Shown here in pieces: positions 7,664-12,848 of a DNA stretch of 13,103 nt. The stretch comes from an uncultured bacterium (GTDB lineage: Bacteria > Planctomycetota > Phycisphaerae > Phycisphaerales > UBA1924). Numbering within the stretch: position 1 is the first letter of the stretch; each line of letters starts with the position of its first letter. A program made the position numbers and the translations under genes. The stretch is taken from the NCBI GenBank assembly GCA_938003595.1, contig CALKYH010000156.1, positions 1-13,103 of the forward strand, given 5' to 3'. Under the pieces are notes generated by a model. That model ran no database searches and was not told the DNA's origin. It was given only the letters and a program-made list of their open reading frames with translations.

Positions 7664-8124
7664 CGGCTCGGCCCGCCGCTGGGTGTGTCGCGCTCCTGCC
7701 GGTCGCGCTCGATGCGGATCTCTTCGATCGGCACCACCGGCCCGCGCCCGACCCCCTCGCAGTGATTCGCCACGCGCTTCCAGGTCTGCTCCGACCGCAG
7801 GTTCTCCGGCCACCACGGGAAGGTGCGGCACTGCAGCGGCCGCGCCTCGTACAGCTTGCACACCGCCTTGCCCGGCATGCTCTCGCGGTCCAGGAACACG
7901 CAGTCGAACCCGTGCTCGGTCTCCCGCTCGTTGAGCGACAGCCCCTCGGGGACCTTGTGCACGAATCGCACCATGAACTCCCCGACCTCCATCCCCACCT
8001 TCGCCGCGGCGCCCTTGATTTCTTCTTTCGAGATGAGGACATATCCCTCCGGCCCCGTGCAGCAGTTGCCGCACAGCGTGCACTCGAAGCGGAGTCCCTT
8101 GCTGTACCACTCCTGCTGGGCCAT
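7660..8124 (-). CDS. YkgJ family zinc/iron-chelating cysteine cluster protein (first of pair)
   Basis: The 154-residue protein carries the family hallmark near the N-terminus: CTLCGNCC (Cys15, Cys18, Cys21, Cys22), followed by GPEGYVLIS and later single cysteines at 75, 89, 99 (RPLQCRTFPWW) and 122. YkgJ/UPF0153 proteins are thought to bind a zinc or iron cluster, but no reaction is established for most of them. No signal peptide, so probably cytoplasmic. The ATG at 8124 is preceded by TACACT plus six bases rather than a Shine-Dalgarno. It lies 17 bases downstream of the serine hydrolase gene and overlaps the second cysteine-rich gene by four bases, suggesting that the two cysteine proteins act together. 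Confidence 0.88.
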   Translation of the reverse strand: MAQQEWYSKGLRFECTLCGNCCTGPEGYVLISKEEIKGAAAKVGMEVGEFMVRFVHKVPEGLSLNERETEHGFDCVFLDRESMPGKAVCKLYEARPLQCRTFPWWPENLRSEQTWKRVANHCEGVGRGPVVPIEEIRIERDRQERDTPSGGPSR

Positions 8125-8130
8125 GGCCCC

Positions 8131-8136
8131 AGTGTA
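8131..8136 (-). promoter_or_regulatory. Possible -10 box (TACACT) before the first YkgJ-like gene
   Basis: On the minus strand TACACT is followed by six bases (GGGGCC) and the ATG. It fits the TANNNT pattern seen at other starts in this window and lies in the 17-base gap after the serine hydrolase stop. No convincing -35 box is visible. If functional, it would give a leaderless mRNA for the YkgJ-like pair independent of the hydrolase gene. Confidence 0.3.
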
Positions 8137-8141
8137 CGGGC

Positions 8142-9641
8142 CTACCGCGCCCCGGTGAGCAGCTTCTCCGCCGTCCGCCGCAGGTCGTCGTAGGCGCCGT
8201 TGTCCTGGTTGCTGAAGCTGATCAGCGTCGCGTCAATCCCGGGATAGTGGCGGAACTCGAAGTTCACGCCCGAGGCGATGCCCCCGTGCCCGTAGCAGCC
8301 CTGGTCGCCCGAGCGGCTCAGGATGAAGCCGTAGCCGTAGTCCGAGCCCGGATCGCGCGACGCCGCCGGCGTGTGCGAGGTCGTCATCCGCTCCACCACC
8401 TCGACGGGCACGATCCTGCCCGCCTTCAGCGCCCGTGCAAAGGTCAGGATGTCCCGCGCCGTCGAGAACCCCCCGCCCGCGGGCCCGCCCCGATTGAAGT
8501 GCGGCAGCGCCTTCCAGCCCTGCTCGCCGCGCGTCAGGCGTTCGGCGAGGTCGCCGACGCCGCCGTCGTTGGGGAAGGTGTCCGTATCGGCCATGCCCAG
8601 CGGCCCGGTGATGCGCTCGCGGACGAATTCGTCGTAGGGCCGCCCGCTCACCTTCTCGACGATCAGCCCCGCGAGCACGAAGTTGGAGTTGGAGTACTCG
8701 TAGCGCTCGCCCGGATCGAAGACGACGCCCGCCCGGTAGACCAGCGGCAGCAGGTCGCTCGCCGACCCGGCGGCGCGCACGGCCTCGGCGGTGTCCTCGT
8801 TCCAGTACTCACCGACGCCGGAGGTGTGCGAGAGCAGGTGGGCGATCGTGATCGCATGGGCCGCGGCCTGGTCGGGGAAGCTCGGAAAGTACGACGCGAT
8901 CGGCGTGTCGAGTTGCAGCTTTCCCTCACCCTCGAGCAGCATGACGGCCAGCGCGGTGAACATCTTGTTGCCCGAGCCAAGGTTGAACCGCGTCGCGGCC
9001 GTGACGGGGATCTTCTCCGCCGCGTCCGCGAAACCGAAGCAGCGCTCGTAGACCACGCGGTCGCCCAGGGCCAGCAGCACGCTGCCGGAGAGTCGTTCCT
9101 TCTCGACGAGCCCGCTGATGTAGTCGTCGAGCCACGCCAGCGTCTCGGCGTCGGTGATGGCGCCGTTGGGCAGGTACACCGGCTCGCTGACCTCGGCGAT
9201 GAACGAGAGCTGCTGCAGCAGGTGCGGCGCCTCCGGCTCCACCCGCACCTGCAGGTCGTGCCAGCGCCCCGTCTTCCCGCTCATGGCGTAGACATGCAGC
9301 ACCAGCCGGCGCTGCGCGGCGGACCCGCCCTCAGTCAATTCCGCGTGATGGAAGTCCAGCGGCCCGAATCGATCCCGGATGGACGCCATCTGCCCCGCGA
9401 CCCGGTCCATCCCGACCCGCTCGAGGACCTCCGCCGAGAAGATCTCGCCCAGCGTGGCCCGCCGCGCCGCATCGTCCGATTCGTTGATCGCATCGACGAG
9501 CGACTCGCCATTCAACTCGATCGCCTCCCGCGCCGGCGCGCCCAGGGACGGACTGGCCGCCGACCATGCCGGCGCCGCGACGCCGAGTGAGAGAGCGAGC
9601 ATGGCTCCGAGAGTGGCGCCGCCAAGGAGTCCGTGACGCAT
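8142..9641 (-). CDS. Secreted serine hydrolase, beta-lactamase (class C / PBP4-like) fold
   Basis: The 499-residue product starts with a Sec signal peptide (MRHGLLGGATLGAMLALSLG, cleavage likely after AWSA near residue 28), so it is exported. Residues about 38-150 are an additional N-terminal domain of the kind seen before the hydrolase in many planctomycete and Bacteroidetes proteins. The hydrolase domain spans about 165-495 with nucleophile motif SGNK (Ser223, Lys226), YSN (Tyr316-Asn318) and a third motif HGG (about 452-454) in place of KTG. This is the usual set for the serine beta-lactamase-related family of esterases, D-aminopeptidases and carboxypeptidases; the substrate is unknown, and resistance should not be assumed. 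ATG 9641 was chosen over an upstream start because it begins the signal peptide and has GGAGG seven bases before it. Confidence 0.9.
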   Translation of the reverse strand: MRHGLLGGATLGAMLALSLGVAAPAWSAASPSLGAPAREAIELNGESLVDAINESDDAARRATLGEIFSAEVLERVGMDRVAGQMASIRDRFGPLDFHHAELTEGGSAAQRRLVLHVYAMSGKTGRWHDLQVRVEPEAPHLLQQLSFIAEVSEPVYLPNGAITDAETLAWLDDYISGLVEKERLSGSVLLALGDRVVYERCFGFADAAEKIPVTAATRFNLGSGNKMFTALAVMLLEGEGKLQLDTPIASYFPSFPDQAAAHAITIAHLLSHTSGVGEYWNEDTAEAVRAAGSASDLLPLVYRAGVVFDPGERYEYSNSNFVLAGLIVEKVSGRPYDEFVRERITGPLGMADTDTFPNDGGVGDLAERLTRGEQGWKALPHFNRGGPAGGGFSTARDILTFARALKAGRIVPVEVVERMTTSHTPAASRDPGSDYGYGFILSRSGDQGCYGHGGIASGVNFEFRHYPGIDATLISFSNQDNGAYDDLRRTAEKLLTGAR

Positions 9642-9648
9642 GGCTATG

Positions 9649-9653
9649 CCTCC
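9649..9653 (-). promoter_or_regulatory. Strong Shine-Dalgarno (GGAGG) fixing the serine hydrolase start
   Basis: Minus-strand GGAGG lies seven bases before the ATG at 9641. It is the clearest ribosome binding site in the window; most other starts here have none. It decides the start against the longer open frame that begins about 96 bases further upstream. Confidence 0.75.
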
Positions 9654-9784
9654 GCGAGGACAGGGATCGGGCGCGGCGAGGGTCCACGCCCTTCCACAAG
9701 GACGAGCCGCAGGTGCGAAACTGTCAGGGAATCTCAAGACTGGCGGGCTCGCGGACGCAACAGCCGCCCCGCCCGCGCCGCCAA

Positions 9785-9800
9785 TGTTTCACGTGAAACA
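9785..9800. promoter_or_regulatory. parS: parS centromere-like site (ParB binding)
   Basis: The 16 bases TGTTTCACGTGAAACA form a perfect palindrome and are identical to the bacterial chromosomal parS consensus (TGTTNCACGTGAAACA) bound by ParB/Spo0J. The site lies in the 186-base intergenic region between the divergent serine hydrolase and lpxI genes and is conspicuously AT-rich against its GC-rich surroundings. ParB loads here, spreads and recruits SMC, and with ParA drives origin segregation. Chromosomal parS sites cluster near oriC, so this window is probably origin-proximal. It is the only copy I saw; parA and parB are not in the window. Confidence 0.9.
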
Positions 9801-9813
9801 TCGGCGCGCCCGG

Positions 9814-9819
9814 TACGAT
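9814..9819 (+). promoter_or_regulatory. Probable -10 box (TACGAT) of lpxI
   Basis: TACGAT fits the -10 consensus at four of six positions and ends eight bases before the lpxI ATG, implying a leaderless or nearly leaderless transcript. At 17-bp spacing the -35 hexamer would be 9791-9796, inside the parS palindrome, so ParB and RNA polymerase would compete there. No Shine-Dalgarno is present (CCCCCTCC precedes the ATG). Confidence 0.4.
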
Positions 9820-9827
9820 CCCCCTCC

Positions 9828-10688
9828 ATGCCCCCGGTTGATCCCCCCACCATCGGCCTCATCGCCGGCCAGGGCCGGCTGCCCATCATCGTGGCCGAGG
9901 GCATGCGCCGATCGGGGCATCGGGTGATGGGGCTGGGGCTCATGGGCCAGTTCGACCCCGCCGTGCCGGGGCTGTGCGACGGGTTCGTCCAGGCTCCGGC
10001 GCTGCGGATCGGGGAGTGGGTCCGCAAGCTGCGCCGGATGGGCGTGTCGGAGGCCGTGATGGTCGGCCGGGTGGACAAGGCCGCGATGATGCACGACCGC
10101 TGGCGGCTGGTCCGCCAGCTGCCGGACTGGACCTCCATCCGGCTGTGGTACGGGCGCTTGCGCCACGACCACCGCTCCCCGGCGCTGCTCGCGGCGCTGG
10201 CTGATACGCTGGAGCAAGGAGGCGTCCGCCTGATCGATTCGACCACCCACATCCCGGACCACCTGGCCGCCGAGGGCGTCATGACCCGGCGGCCCCCCAC
10301 CGCCGGCGAACTGGCCGACATCCGGCTGGGCTGGCCGATCCTGCGCGAGGTGCTCCGGCTGGGCGTCGGCCAATCCATCGCGGTGCGGGAGCTGGATGTC
10401 CTTGCGGTCGAGGCCGTCGAGGGGACCGACCGGATGATCGAGCGGGCGGGGACCCTGTGCCGCGGCCGGCCGTGGGTGTTGCTCAAGGGAGCGTCGGACG
10501 ACCACGACCGGCGGGCGGATGTGCCGACAATCGGGGTGGAGACGATCCGCAACCTGCACGGCGCCGGGGCGCGGTGCCTGGGGCTCGCGGCGGGGGATGT
10601 GATCCTGGTGGACAAGCCGGCGACGCTGGCCGAGGCCGACCGGCTGGGGCTGGCGATCCTGGGCGTCGGGCGCAACGGCCCGGGATGA
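9828..10688 (+). CDS. lpxI: UDP-2,3-diacylglucosamine pyrophosphatase LpxI (DUF1009)
   Basis: The 286-residue product matches LpxI, which cleaves UDP-2,3-diacylglucosamine to 2,3-diacylglucosamine 1-phosphate plus UMP in lipid A synthesis, replacing LpxH in many Gram-negatives. The N-terminal Rossmann-like domain opens IGLIAGQGRLPIIVAEG (about 9-25) and continues with GVSEAVMVGRVDK (72-84). The C-terminal domain has the family core VGQSIAVREL with DVLAVEAVEGTDRMIERAG (about 190-208), and LLKGASDDHDRRADVPTIG (218-236), equivalent to the acidic catalytic motif (K...QDxRxDxPxxG). Length equals the usual ~280 residues. ATG 9828 gives exactly this N-terminus; upstream in-frame codons run through parS. 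Here it stands alone, not beside lpxA or lpxB. Its presence says the cell makes lipid A. Confidence 0.92.
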   Translation: MPPVDPPTIGLIAGQGRLPIIVAEGMRRSGHRVMGLGLMGQFDPAVPGLCDGFVQAPALRIGEWVRKLRRMGVSEAVMVGRVDKAAMMHDRWRLVRQLPDWTSIRLWYGRLRHDHRSPALLAALADTLEQGGVRLIDSTTHIPDHLAAEGVMTRRPPTAGELADIRLGWPILREVLRLGVGQSIAVRELDVLAVEAVEGTDRMIERAGTLCRGRPWVLLKGASDDHDRRADVPTIGVETIRNLHGAGARCLGLAAGDVILVDKPATLAEADRLGLAILGVGRNGPG

Positions 10689-10758
10689 ACCGGGAGCCGA
10701 TCCGGGGGTTCGGTGTCCGTCACCGCTCCGTTCGGGGGTCGATGGAAGGGTGGCCGGA

Positions 10759-10776
10759 GGCGCCACCTGTGGCGCC
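10759..10776. other. Inverted repeat downstream of lpxI
   Basis: GGCGCCA, four-base loop CCTG, TGGCGCC form a perfect 7-bp stem about 70 bases after the lpxI stop. There is no T-run on either strand, so it is not a typical intrinsic terminator. It may end or stabilise the lpxI mRNA or be a protein-binding site. The remainder of 10689-10822 holds nothing else I can identify. Confidence 0.45.
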
Positions 10777-10822
10777 GAGGGGCCGGGTCATGTGCATATC
10801 TTGGGTGAAAACGGAGAGCGGC

Positions 10823-10853
10823 TTGACTTCCGCGTTCGGGTCTCCGATGCTAT
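10823..10853 (+). promoter_or_regulatory. Sigma70-like promoter of the 17-codon transcript
   Basis: TTGACT (10823-10828) matches the -35 consensus at five of six bases. Seventeen bases later comes GATGCT (10846-10851), running into TAT, a weaker -10. It is the best -35 box noticed in the window and lies in a locally less GC-rich stretch. Transcription from about 10858 would cover a structured leader, the small ORF at 10974 and the terminator at 11065, a transcript of about 240 bases. Confidence 0.45.
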
Positions 10854-10857
10854 TTCC

Positions 10858-10973
10858 CGATCGCGGAACGGACCGCATGCCGTGCCTGGAAAGGGGCGGA
10901 TGCCGGGCGTGTCGCCCGGTCTGGTTCGGGATGAGATCACACGGAGGCCTCGTCAACAGCGAGGTCAATCCAC
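10858..10973 (+). other. Structured leader (or possible ncRNA) before the 17-codon ORF
   Basis: The stretch has a perfect 7-bp hairpin CCGGGCG-TGT-CGCCCGG (10903-10919) and a second stem CCTCG-TCAACAG-CGAGG (10948-10964). The right arm of the second stem contains GAGG, the likely Shine-Dalgarno nine bases before the ATG at 10974. Folding would therefore hide the ribosome binding site, a layout seen in translational control. I recognise no riboswitch or known RNA class; the whole transcript could instead act as a small RNA. Confidence 0.35.
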
Positions 10974-11027
10974 ATGGCCGGTCCTCAGAAGCCCGCGCCG
11001 GGTAAGCCCGGCAAGCCCGGCAAGTAA
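10974..11027 (+). CDS. Putative 17-residue Gly-Lys-Pro repeat peptide
   Basis: ATG to TAA encodes MAGPQKPAPGKPGKPGK. The C-terminal half is a tandem GKP repeat, encoded by a 9-base repeat (GGYAAGCCC, 11001-11024). It has a possible Shine-Dalgarno (GAGG, nine-base spacing), a promoter-like sequence upstream and a perfect intrinsic terminator 37 bases after the stop, which is why I list it despite its size. The peptide is strongly basic, with no hydrophobic segment. It might be a nucleic-acid- or ribosome-binding small protein, a leader peptide for the downstream rRNA methyltransferase, or not translated at all. No function can be assigned. Confidence 0.4.
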   Translation: MAGPQKPAPGKPGKPGK

Positions 11028-11064
11028 TTGCCGAGCGAGCCGAGGCTGAACAAGCCAAAGCACA

Positions 11065-11101
11065 CCCCCGTTCGCGGAAGCGAGCGGGGGTTTTCGTTTT
11101 T
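11065..11101 (+). terminator. Intrinsic terminator after the 17-codon ORF
   Basis: CCCCCGTTCGC (11065-11075), loop GGAA and GCGAGCGGGGG (11080-11090) form an 11-bp stem with one G-T pair and a GNRA-like tetraloop, followed by TTTTCGTTTTT (11091-11101). This is a textbook rho-independent terminator in the + direction. It lies 38 bases after the small ORF stop and just before the methyltransferase coding region, so it could also act as an attenuator of that gene. Confidence 0.85.
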
Positions 11102-11141
11102 GGATGCTGCGTTCGAGCGCTTGATCGCGCATGATGCGGTC

Positions 11142-11750
11142 GTGACCGAGGCGCAGGACCCCAAGCCATTCGTCGGACGCGGCGCACTCAAGCTCGAGCA
11201 CGCGCTGGACCACTTCGCGATCGACCCGCGAGGCCTGGTCGGCGCCGATTTCGGCTGCAATGTCGGCGGCTTCACCGACCTGCTGCTGCGGCGCGGCGCC
11301 GCAAAGGTCTATACCGTGGACACCGGCTACGGCGCCCTGGCCTACACGCTGCGCACGGATCCGCGCGTGGTCGTGATGGAGCGCACCAATGCGCTGCACG
11401 CGCCGGCGCCGGGCGAGCCCATCGACCTCATCGTGATCGACATGGGCTGGACGCCCCAGCGCCTGGCCGTGCCCGCGGCGCTGGCGTGGCTCACGCCCGA
11501 GGCGCACGGGCGCATCGTCACGCTCATCAAGCCGCACTACGAGATAGGTCGCGCCGAGGGCTCGTCAATGCTCGTCAAGGGCGTGCTGCCCGACGAGGCC
11601 GCGGCGAAGATCGCGGAGCAGGCGGCGAATCAGGCGCCGGAGTGGGGCGCGCGGCTGCTGGGGCTGACGCCGTCGCCGATCCGCGGCGGCGCGGGCAAGA
11701 AGAACAAGGAAGGCAACCTGGAATGGCTCGCGCTGCTGGCGCGGGCGTAG
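11142..11750 (+). CDS. TlyA/FtsJ-like rRNA 2'-O-methyltransferase without S4 domain
   Basis: The product is about 202 residues from GTG 11142. It aligns closely with the methyltransferase part of TlyA (hemolysin A; 16S/23S rRNA 2'-O-methylation): PFVGRGALKLEHALDHFAI, the SAM-binding motif ADFGCNVGGFTDLLLRRGA, VDTGYGALAYTLRTDPRVVVMERTN, and LTPSPIRGG...GNLEWLAL. The K-D-K-E catalytic tetrad of FtsJ-fold 2'-O-methyltransferases is recognisable as the Lys in ALKL, Asp in VIDMGW, Lys in LIKPHYE and Glu in NLEWL. The N-terminal S4 RNA-binding domain of TlyA is absent. The frame is open back to TTG 11028 and TTG 11100, but those starts lie before or inside the intrinsic terminator, so GTG 11142, which keeps the whole catalytic domain, is preferred; the start remains uncertain. 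The stop is four bases from the convergent obg stop. Confidence 0.85.
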   Translation: MTEAQDPKPFVGRGALKLEHALDHFAIDPRGLVGADFGCNVGGFTDLLLRRGAAKVYTVDTGYGALAYTLRTDPRVVVMERTNALHAPAPGEPIDLIVIDMGWTPQRLAVPAALAWLTPEAHGRIVTLIKPHYEIGRAEGSSMLVKGVLPDEAAAKIAEQAANQAPEWGARLLGLTPSPIRGGAGKKNKEGNLEWLALLARA

Positions 11751-11754
11751 TCGC

Positions 11755-12786
11755 TCACCAGGAGCGCGCGGGGCTGCGACCGGCGCTGGTCAGGCGCCAG
11801 CAGGCGTCCAGCAGCGCGCGGAGGCCGACGCGCGTCGCGCCGCTGAGGGGGATGACCTCGACATCGTGGCCGAGCTTGAGTTCGCCGCGCAGCTTGCGGA
11901 CGGCCTCGTCCCGCGCGGCGTCGTCGGGGAGCAGGTCCATCTTGTTCAGGGCGATGACCTCGGGCTTCTCGGCGAGGACGGCGGAGTACGCGGCCAGTTC
12001 CTTGCGGATGGTGCGGTAGTTGTCCGCGGGATCAGACTCGTCGGGCGGCAGGACATCGAGCAGGTGCACGAGCACACGGGTGCGCTCGATGTGGCGCAGG
12101 AAGTCGTGCCCGAGGCCGACGCCGTCGGCCGCGCCCTCGATCAGGCCGGGGATGTCGGCGATGACCAGCCGGCGCTCGGCGTCGAGCTCGGCGATGCCCA
12201 GCTGCGGCGCCAGCGTGGTGAAGGGATAGTCGGCGATCTTGGGCTTGGCGCGCGTGAGCGTCGAGAGCAGCGTGCTCTTGCCGGCGTTGGGCATGCCCAC
12301 GAGCCCGACATCCGCGATGAGCTTGAGCTCGAGGCGGAGCGTGAACTCTTCGCCGGGCTCGCCGGGGGTGGCGTTGCGGGGCGTCTGGTTCAGCGGGCCC
12401 TTGAAGTGCGTGTTGCCCCAGCCGCCCTTGCCGCCCTTGGCGATGATGTGCGTCTGCCCGGGCTTGAGGTCCACCAGCAGCTCGCCGGTGGCGTCGTTGA
12501 AGATCATCGTGCCGGGGGGCAGGCGGAGGGTGTAATCCGCGCCGTCGGCGCCGGTGCAGTCGCGGCCTTCACCGGGGGCGCCGGTCCCGGCGTGCCAGTG
12601 GTGCTGGCTCTTGAAGTCCAGCAGGGTCTGCACATTCTCATCGCCGACGACGACCATGTCGCCGCCGCTGCCGCCGTTGCCGCCGTCGGGCCCGCCCTTG
12701 GGGACATATTTCTCGCGTCGGAAGGACACGCACCCGTGCCCGCCGTCGCCGGCCTTCACATGAATGACTGCATGATCAGCGAACAT
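11755..12786 (-). CDS. obg: GTPase Obg / CgtA, ribosome assembly
   Basis: The 343-residue protein is a full-length Obg, a GTPase needed for 50S subunit maturation and linked to growth and stringent control. Residues 1-157 are the glycine-rich Obg fold (KAGDGGHGCVSFRREKYVPKGGPDGG, GGKGGWGNTHFK). Residues 158-330 form the G domain: G1 GMPNAGKST (164-172), switch TT in YPFTTLAP (188-194), G3 DIPGL (211-215), G4 NKMD (281-284) and G5 SGAT (315-318). The variable C-terminal OCT domain is essentially missing, as in many shorter Obg proteins. The ATG at 12786 gives the standard MFADHAVIHVKAGDGG start. rpmA precedes it, as in the common rplU-rpmA-obg order, but a terminator lies in between. No clear Shine-Dalgarno precedes it. 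Confidence 0.96.
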   Translation of the reverse strand: MFADHAVIHVKAGDGGHGCVSFRREKYVPKGGPDGGNGGSGGDMVVVGDENVQTLLDFKSQHHWHAGTGAPGEGRDCTGADGADYTLRLPPGTMIFNDATGELLVDLKPGQTHIIAKGGKGGWGNTHFKGPLNQTPRNATPGEPGEEFTLRLELKLIADVGLVGMPNAGKSTLLSTLTRAKPKIADYPFTTLAPQLGIAELDAERRLVIADIPGLIEGAADGVGLGHDFLRHIERTRVLVHLLDVLPPDESDPADNYRTIRKELAAYSAVLAEKPEVIALNKMDLLPDDAARDEAVRKLRGELKLGHDVEVIPLSGATRVGLRALLDACWRLTSAGRSPARSW

Positions 12787-12793
12787 GGCGCAG

Positions 12794-12818
12794 AAAAAAC
12801 GAGCGGACGCCCGCTCGT
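12794..12818 (-). terminator. Intrinsic terminator between rpmA and obg
   Basis: On the minus strand ACGAGCGG, loop GCGT and CCGCTCGT form a perfect 8-bp stem followed by a run of six Ts, ending seven bases before the obg ATG. It should end many rpmA transcripts, so obg is expressed by read-through or from another promoter. On the plus strand there is no T-tract after the stem. Confidence 0.85.
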
Positions 12819-12848
12819 CGGTTGGGTCCTTCGGAAGGTGAGCGGGCC

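Noticed and set aside
8247..9590. A long + strand frame (about 447 codons) across the serine hydrolase
   Set aside because: It is antisense to the hydrolase, whose Ser/Lys, YSN and HGG motifs and signal peptide are clearly real; the shadow product is Arg/Asp-rich without motifs.
10759..10776. GGCGCC inverted repeat as the lpxI terminator
   Set aside because: A perfect stem, but no T-run on either strand; recorded only as an inverted repeat.
10685..11005. A 106-codon + strand frame starting in an ATGA overlap with the lpxI stop
   Set aside because: The overlap style fits this genome, but third-position GC is clearly lower than in the real genes, the product has no recognisable motif, and the frame runs through the promoter, hairpins and the 17-codon ORF.
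11028..11141. Extending the methyltransferase to TTG 11028 (or TTG 11100)
   Set aside because: The extension would place an intrinsic terminator (11065-11101) inside the coding region, and the added residues do not resemble an S4 domain. GTG 11142 retains the full catalytic domain.
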